This document shows, one piece after another, positions 13,934 through 17,422 of a stretch of DNA of 17,422 nt. The stretch's first letter is position 1. Each line of letters starts with the position of its first letter. This stretch comes from an uncultured Oscillospiraceae bacterium. Its GTDB lineage: Bacteria > Bacillota_A > Clostridia > Oscillospirales > Oscillospiraceae. The notes under the pieces are model-generated. The model made no database searches, had not been told where the DNA came from, and saw nothing but the letters and a program-made list of their open reading frames with translations. The DNA lies in assembly GCA_934561335.1 (NCBI GenBank), contig CAKTGD010000014.1, positions 1-17,422 on the forward strand. Reading direction: 5' to 3'. The translations under genes and the position numbers were made by a program.

Positions 13934-14809
13934 ATGGAGCAACAAAAACGCCGCAGAGGGGATCGTAAGGACGGGCGTCTGCTGCGGGAGCTGGATTCCC
14001 TTCATTATATCACCGGTATTATCTATCCCAACCGCTGTGATAATGAGGCATATGTTTCCGAGCGTATCGACCTGACGGCGATGAACGCCTACCTGGCGGA
14101 GAAAAACAAAGTGGAGACGGATTTTCCCTATACCATGTTCCATCTGGTGGTGGCGGCACTGCTGAAAACCATCACCCTGCGGCCGAAGCTGAGCCGCTTT
14201 ATCGTCAACAGTAATTTCTATCAGCGCAACGAGGTATCCGCCGCCTTTGTGGTGAAAAAGCAGTTCTCCGACAAGGGCGCTGAGGCGCTGGCGTTCCTGC
14301 ACAGCCGGGAGGATAACACGCTGGCAGACGTGCATGAGTACATCCGCAAGCAGGTACAGGAGTGCCGCAGCGAGAAGGTGGATCCCACCACGGGCGTGAT
14401 GGACTATCTGAACAAGATCCCCCGTTTTATCAGTAAGGCGGCCATTCGTATCCTGATGTGGCTGGATAAGCACGGCTGGGTGCCGGCGGACATTATTGCC
14501 ACCGACCCATATTATAGCTCGGTGGTCATCTCCAATCTGGGGTCCATCAAGCTCAAGTGCGGCTATCACCATCTGACCAACTGGGGCACCTGCTCCATGT
14601 TCTGTATCATCGGAGAAAAGAAGCTGTCGCCTTTTTATGACGCCGATGGCGGCGTGACCATGCGCGAGACGCTGGAGCTGGGCTTGACCATTGATGAGCG
14701 TCTGGCGGACGGGTACTACTATTCCAAATCTGTACGGCTGCTGAAGTACCTGCTGGAGCACCCCGAGGAGCTGGAAAAACCCTTGAAGGAGGAAGTGCAG
14801 TATGAGTGA
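13934..14809 (+). CDS. E2/CAT-like acyltransferase-fold protein with altered active site
   Basis: The 291 residues resemble the catalytic domain of 2-oxo acid dehydrogenase E2 / chloramphenicol acetyltransferase. YTMFHLVVAALLKTITLRP (66-84) and RFIVNSNFYQRNEVSAAFVV match the core helix and strand. SNLGSIKLKCGYHHL (200-214) matches the E2 SNLG motif. The active-site motif near the C-terminus is DERLADGYYYSKS (254-266), where E2 has DHRxxDG, so the catalytic His is Glu255 while Asp259-Gly260 are kept. There is no lipoyl or subunit-binding domain and no dehydrogenase E1/E3 gene nearby, so it is not a component of such a complex. The gene overlaps the AMP-forming ligase by 8 bases, so an acyl group activated by the ligase may be its substrate. 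That partnership is inferred; the reaction is unknown. Confidence 0.85.
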   Translation: MEQQKRRRGDRKDGRLLRELDSLHYITGIIYPNRCDNEAYVSERIDLTAMNAYLAEKNKVETDFPYTMFHLVVAALLKTITLRPKLSRFIVNSNFYQRNEVSAAFVVKKQFSDKGAEALAFLHSREDNTLADVHEYIRKQVQECRSEKVDPTTGVMDYLNKIPRFISKAAIRILMWLDKHGWVPADIIATDPYYSSVVISNLGSIKLKCGYHHLTNWGTCSMFCIIGEKKLSPFYDADGGVTMRETLELGLTIDERLADGYYYSKSVRLLKYLLEHPEELEKPLKEEVQYE

Positions 14810-16538
14810 AGTCAAGACACCGTGGAAGGACTATCTGGGCGACGTGCCCATGCATCTTGCGTATTTTCAGGGCAGTATGTTCGACGCTGTGGAGCGTATG
14901 GCCGAGAAATATCCCAACAACATCGCCTTTGATTTTATGGGCCGGTCTACCACCTATCGCAAGATGGTGCAGGAGATCGAAAAATGCGCCAAGAGCCTGA
15001 AAACGCTGGGCGTCCGGGTGGGTGACAGGGTGACCATCGCCATGCCCAACTGCCCGCAGGCGATCTATATGTTCTATGCCGTCAATCTGGTGGGCGGCAT
15101 TGCCAACATGATTCACCCGCTGTCGGCGGAGAAGGAGATCGAGTTCTATCTCAACGCCTCGGAGTCCACCACCGCCATTACGCTGGATCAGTTTTATGAT
15201 AAGTTTGAGCATATCCGGCAGAATACCGGTATCATCAACATCATCATTGCCTCGGTGAAGGATGCGCTCAGCCGTACCATCCGGGCCGGCTATATGCTGA
15301 CCGAGGGCCGCAAGATCCAGAAGATCCCCGAGGATGCGCCTGTGATCCGCTGGCGGGAATTCATGGACATGTCCCGGTTCTGCTTCTACAAGAACTACCG
15401 GGTAGAGCGGGGGTTTGACGATCCTGCCGTGATCCTGTATTCCGGCGGCACCACCGGCACCACCAAGGGCATTGTGCTGACCAACGGCAACTTTAACGCG
15501 CTGGGCCAGCAGATCATTGCCACCAACCCCATGTTCCGGCCCGGTGACCGGATGCTGGCGGCCATGCCGCTGTTCCACGGCTTCGGTCTGGGCGTGTGCG
15601 TCCACTCCATGCTCTCTCAGGGCGGACGCTGCATCCTGATCCCCCGCTTTACCGCCAAGAGCTACGCCAAGCAGATCGTCAAGTACAAGTGCAACTTCAT
15701 CGCCGGTGTGCCCACGCTGTATGAGGCGCTGCTGCGCCTGCCCAGCATGGACGGCGCTGACCTGAGCAGCCTCAAGGGCGTGTTCTCCGGCGGCGACAGC
15801 CTGTCCATCGAGCTGAAGAAGAAGTTTGACAAGTTCCTGTACGATCACCATGCCGTTGTTCAGGTGCGGGAGGGCTACGGCACGACGGAGACCGTTACCG
15901 CCTGCTGCCTGACGCCTACCCACATTTATAAGGAGGGCTCTATCGGCCTGCCGTTCCCGGATACCTACATCAAGATCGTCAAGCCCGGCACCGATGAAGA
16001 ACTGCCCTATGGTGAGGAAGGGGAGATTTTGCTGGCCGGTCCCACCGTTATGAAGGAGTACATGAACCACCCGGAAGAGACGGCCAAAACCCTGCGCCGC
16101 CACGACGACGGCCTGACATGGGTCTATACCGGCGATCTGGGCGTGATGGACGATCAGGGCTTTATCTATTTCCGCGGCCGCGCCAAGCGGATGATCATCT
16201 CATCGGGCTATAATGTGTATCCCGGCCAGATCGAGAACATTCTGGATGCCAACGAGGCGGTGCAGATGAGCTGCGTCATCGGTGTACCCGACGCCTATAA
16301 GATGCAGAAGGTGAAGGCGTTTGTCATGCTCAAGCCCGGCGTTCCCGCCGATGACACGACCCGGAAGGAATTGCTGGCCTATTGCCGTAAGCACGTGGCC
16401 AAATATGCCATGCCCTATGACATAGAGTTCCGTGAGGAGCTGCCCAAGACGCTGGTGGGCAAGGTGGCCTATCGCGTGCTGGAGGAGGAAGAACTGGCCA
16501 AGACCGCCAAGGCAACGGAAGCGGACACCGCAGAATGA
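14802..16538 (+). CDS. AMP-forming acyl-CoA synthetase / class I adenylate-forming enzyme
   Basis: The 578-residue ANL-superfamily enzyme has ATP-binding P-loop YSGGTTGTTKG (213-223), A5 motif EGYGTTE (357-363), A7 YTGDLG (442-447), hinge region FRGRAKRMIISSGYNVYP (457-474), and the C-terminal catalytic Lys554 in PKTLVGKVAYR. It should activate a carboxylic acid as the acyl-AMP and transfer it to CoA or a carrier thiol. The acid cannot be named from sequence, although the large N-terminal half is like medium/long-chain ligases. The start overlaps the end of the E2-like gene (ATGAGTGA) with a ribosome binding site AAGGAGG about 9 bases upstream, giving tight translational coupling. There is no membrane segment. 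Confidence 0.93.
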   Translation: MSEVKTPWKDYLGDVPMHLAYFQGSMFDAVERMAEKYPNNIAFDFMGRSTTYRKMVQEIEKCAKSLKTLGVRVGDRVTIAMPNCPQAIYMFYAVNLVGGIANMIHPLSAEKEIEFYLNASESTTAITLDQFYDKFEHIRQNTGIINIIIASVKDALSRTIRAGYMLTEGRKIQKIPEDAPVIRWREFMDMSRFCFYKNYRVERGFDDPAVILYSGGTTGTTKGIVLTNGNFNALGQQIIATNPMFRPGDRMLAAMPLFHGFGLGVCVHSMLSQGGRCILIPRFTAKSYAKQIVKYKCNFIAGVPTLYEALLRLPSMDGADLSSLKGVFSGGDSLSIELKKKFDKFLYDHHAVVQVREGYGTTETVTACCLTPTHIYKEGSIGLPFPDTYIKIVKPGTDEELPYGEEGEILLAGPTVMKEYMNHPEETAKTLRRHDDGLTWVYTGDLGVMDDQGFIYFRGRAKRMIISSGYNVYPGQIENILDANEAVQMSCVIGVPDAYKMQKVKAFVMLKPGVPADDTTRKELLAYCRKHVAKYAMPYDIEFREELPKTLVGKVAYRVLEEEELAKTAKATEADTAE

Positions 16539-16544
16539 CATCGG

Positions 16545-16578
16545 GAGATGGCTGCCCTTTTGGCAGCCATCTCTTTTT
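16545..16578 (+). terminator. Terminator of the E2-like/ligase operon
   Basis: A perfect 12-bp stem GAGATGGCTGCC (16545-16556) / GGCAGCCATCTC (16562-16573) with a 5-base loop, then TTTTT (16574-16578), 6 bases after the ligase stop. Confidence 0.92.
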
Positions 16579-16672
16579 ATAGGCAGCTGGCTGAAAATCG
16601 CGCCATTTTACATTTGCAACCGAAAAGCAACGGATACGATCGTGATAGTTGGTGGAGGAACCTGCGAAAATT

Positions 16673-16681
16673 TGCTATGAT
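16673..16681 (+). promoter_or_regulatory. Extended -10 promoter of the membrane-tethered XRE gene
   Basis: TGCTATGAT is an extended -10 element. The hexamer at the -35 distance (TGGAGG, 16653-16658) is poor. The AGGAGG ribosome binding site follows at 16691-16696. Confidence 0.45.
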
Positions 16682-16703
16682 AAGGCCATCAGGAGGTGAT
16701 GAT

Positions 16704-17057
16704 ATGAAGTTTTTGGCAACAACGATTTTTCCTTTTATCCTTTTCATTGGCCTTGTGGTGATTGCGGCCTTTGTGGTTTTGGGCGTATTTCTGGTGAAAG
16801 CGCTCGGCAGATATATCAGGTCAACGGAAGTCAGAAAAGAAAAAGCAATGACTAAAAAATCTCTGGGCGAGGTTTTGAAGCAGCATCGTGAGGCGTGCAA
16901 GATGACGCAGGAATTTGTAGCAGAAGCGATCGGCGTAAGCAGGCAAGCGGTCTCAAAATGGGAGAACGGAACGGCTGACCCAAGCACCTCGAACTTGATT
17001 GCCGTTGCAAAGCTATTTGATCTTTCTGCTGAGGAATTGCTGCGCGAGGTCCAGTAA
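16704..17057 (+). CDS. Membrane-tethered XRE-family transcriptional regulator
   Basis: The product has 117 residues, with AGGAGG 7 bases before the ATG. A hydrophobic segment spans about 6-32 (FPFILFIGLVVIAAFVVLGV), followed by a basic linker (RYIRSTEVRKEK) that predicts the C-terminus in the cytosol. Residues about 54-114 are a complete XRE helix-turn-helix: LGEVLKQHREACKMTQEFVA, IGVSRQAVSKWENGTADPS, LIAVAKLFDLSAEELL. It would bind DNA while anchored in the membrane, so it may sense a membrane or envelope signal. The gene and what follows are lower in GC than the rest of the window, a sign of transfer. The esterase-like fragment directly downstream suggests the intact pair existed once. Confidence 0.87.
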   Translation: MKFLATTIFPFILFIGLVVIAAFVVLGVFLVKALGRYIRSTEVRKEKAMTKKSLGEVLKQHREACKMTQEFVAEAIGVSRQAVSKWENGTADPSTSNLIAVAKLFDLSAEELLREVQ

Positions 17058-17095
17058 TCGGGAAAGCGGCTCGATGCAAAGCATCGGTATCAGCC

Positions 17096-17310
17096 ATGAT
17101 ATTCATGCGCATGGGCGGTTTTTCCACAGGAAAAGCCGCCCATGTAGGCGAGCTGAAAGCATATGCGCAGACAGTAGAAAAGCTCTCCCTGCCGCAGGAT
17201 AAAAAATCATTGCATGGGGAGAGGCAACCCACGGAAATGTGGAACTTCAGCAGTTAAAGCCGGATATTTTTTTCGCCGAGATGAAAAAGGGCTTGCTTTT
17301 TTCCGCATAA
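17096..17310 (+). pseudogene. Decayed erythromycin-esterase-family gene fragment
   Basis: Two frames together give one family signature. The first frame (from 17096) reads VGELKAYAQTVEKLSLPQDKK. After the A run at 17201-17206, the shifted frame reads IIAWGEATHGNVELQQLKPD and ends at TAA 17308-17310. GEATHGN-x-E-x-x-x-LK is the hallmark of erythromycin-esterase-like proteins, where the His and Glu residues belong to the active site. One missing A in the run (6 instead of 7) accounts for the shift. Everything after about residue 75 of the expected roughly 400 is absent, so this is a remnant, not a functional gene. A 16-bp inverted repeat (17110-17144) lies inside it. Confidence 0.7.
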
Positions 17311-17321
17311 TGAGGTATCAT
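17293..17321 (+). promoter_or_regulatory. Promoter of the FMN riboswitch transcript
   Basis: TTGCTT (17293-17298) and TATCAT (17316-17321) are separated by 17 bases. The riboswitch core begins about 28 bases downstream. The -35 lies in the tail of the esterase-like remnant. Confidence 0.6.
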
Positions 17322-17348
17322 GTCGGATGAACACAACTGGATCATTTG

Positions 17349-17422
17349 TCTTCGGGGCGGGGCGAAATTCCCCACCGGCGGTATAGTCCGCGAGCGAGCC
17401 TTTCCGAGGTGAGCAGGAACCG
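17349..17422 (+). promoter_or_regulatory. FMN riboswitch (RFN element), cut by the window edge
   Basis: TCTTCGGGGCGGGGCGAAAT, then CCCCACCGGCGGTATAGTCC and GCGAGC, match the conserved first half of the RFN aptamer (P1, P2 and P3 arms). GAGCAGGAACCG at the edge begins the next conserved segment. FMN binding represses downstream riboflavin synthesis (rib) or uptake (ribU) genes by termination or ribosome-site masking. The regulated gene lies beyond the window. Confidence 0.93.

Noticed and set aside
14607..16103. Long minus-strand open frame of about 500 codons opposite the ligase
   Set aside because: Antisense shadow of a clear ANL enzyme; His/Gly-rich composition typical of reverse-frame translation.
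17110..17144. A rho-independent terminator for the membrane-tethered XRE gene
   Set aside because: The stem is strong but no T run follows on either strand; reported as an inverted repeat instead.

Overview
The window looks like a chromosomal segment of an anaerobic gut Clostridia, probably of the Oscillospiraceae type. This is inferred from the moderately high GC content with strong AAGGAGG ribosome binding sites, SigA-type -35/-10 promoters with 17-bp spacers, the clostridial NifS/NifU pair, and the character of the proteins (LtaS-like enzyme, DIP1984 family, E2-like/AMP-ligase pair). No rRNA, complete tRNA, CRISPR array or intact insertion sequence was seen.

Layout. Bases 1-84 are the end of a gene that resembles a serine recombinase, followed by a terminator and a gene-poor stretch to 434, probably the edge of a mobile element. 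Next, on the minus strand, come an LtaS-like lipoteichoic acid synthase (484-2634) and DNA polymerase IV dinB (2823-4034). Divergent from dinB is a plus-strand pair: a DEAD-box RNA helicase (4175-5335) and a solitary oligopeptide-binding lipoprotein (5355-7007). The minus-strand iron-sulphur operon nifS-nifU (8726 to 7069) follows; its promoter carries a 27-bp near-perfect inverted repeat.

From 8940 to 11825 lies an accessory cluster. Three minus-strand genes encode a small C39-like cysteine peptidase (10310-10852), a membrane-anchored protein with a BspA-like segment (9659-10237), and an XRE regulator fused to a second C39-like domain that has lost its catalytic Cys (8940-9653). A perfect 30-bp palindrome sits at the head of the last two. 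Divergent from the peptidase gene is a fusion of a shortened macro domain with a NADAR domain (10956-11825), an ADP-ribose/NAD-type enzyme.

Then come a convergent intergenic region holding a compact tRNA-like fold (about 11966-12013), a DIP1984-family gene translationally coupled to threonine ammonia-lyase ilvA (12074-13731), and a divergent, overlapping plus-strand pair: an E2/CAT-like acyltransferase whose active-site His is replaced by Glu, and an AMP-forming acyl-CoA ligase-like enzyme (13934-16538). The window closes with a membrane-tethered XRE regulator (16704-17057), a frameshifted and truncated erythromycin-esterase-like fragment (about 17096-17310), and the first part of an FMN riboswitch (17349 to the end), which implies a riboflavin synthesis or transport gene just outside.

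The best candidates for something undescribed are the peptidase / membrane protein / pseudo-peptidase-regulator cluster with its 30-bp operator, the E2-like/ligase pair, the macro-NADAR fusion, and the tRNA-like intergenic fold. All functional statements come from reading motifs by eye; no database search was run.
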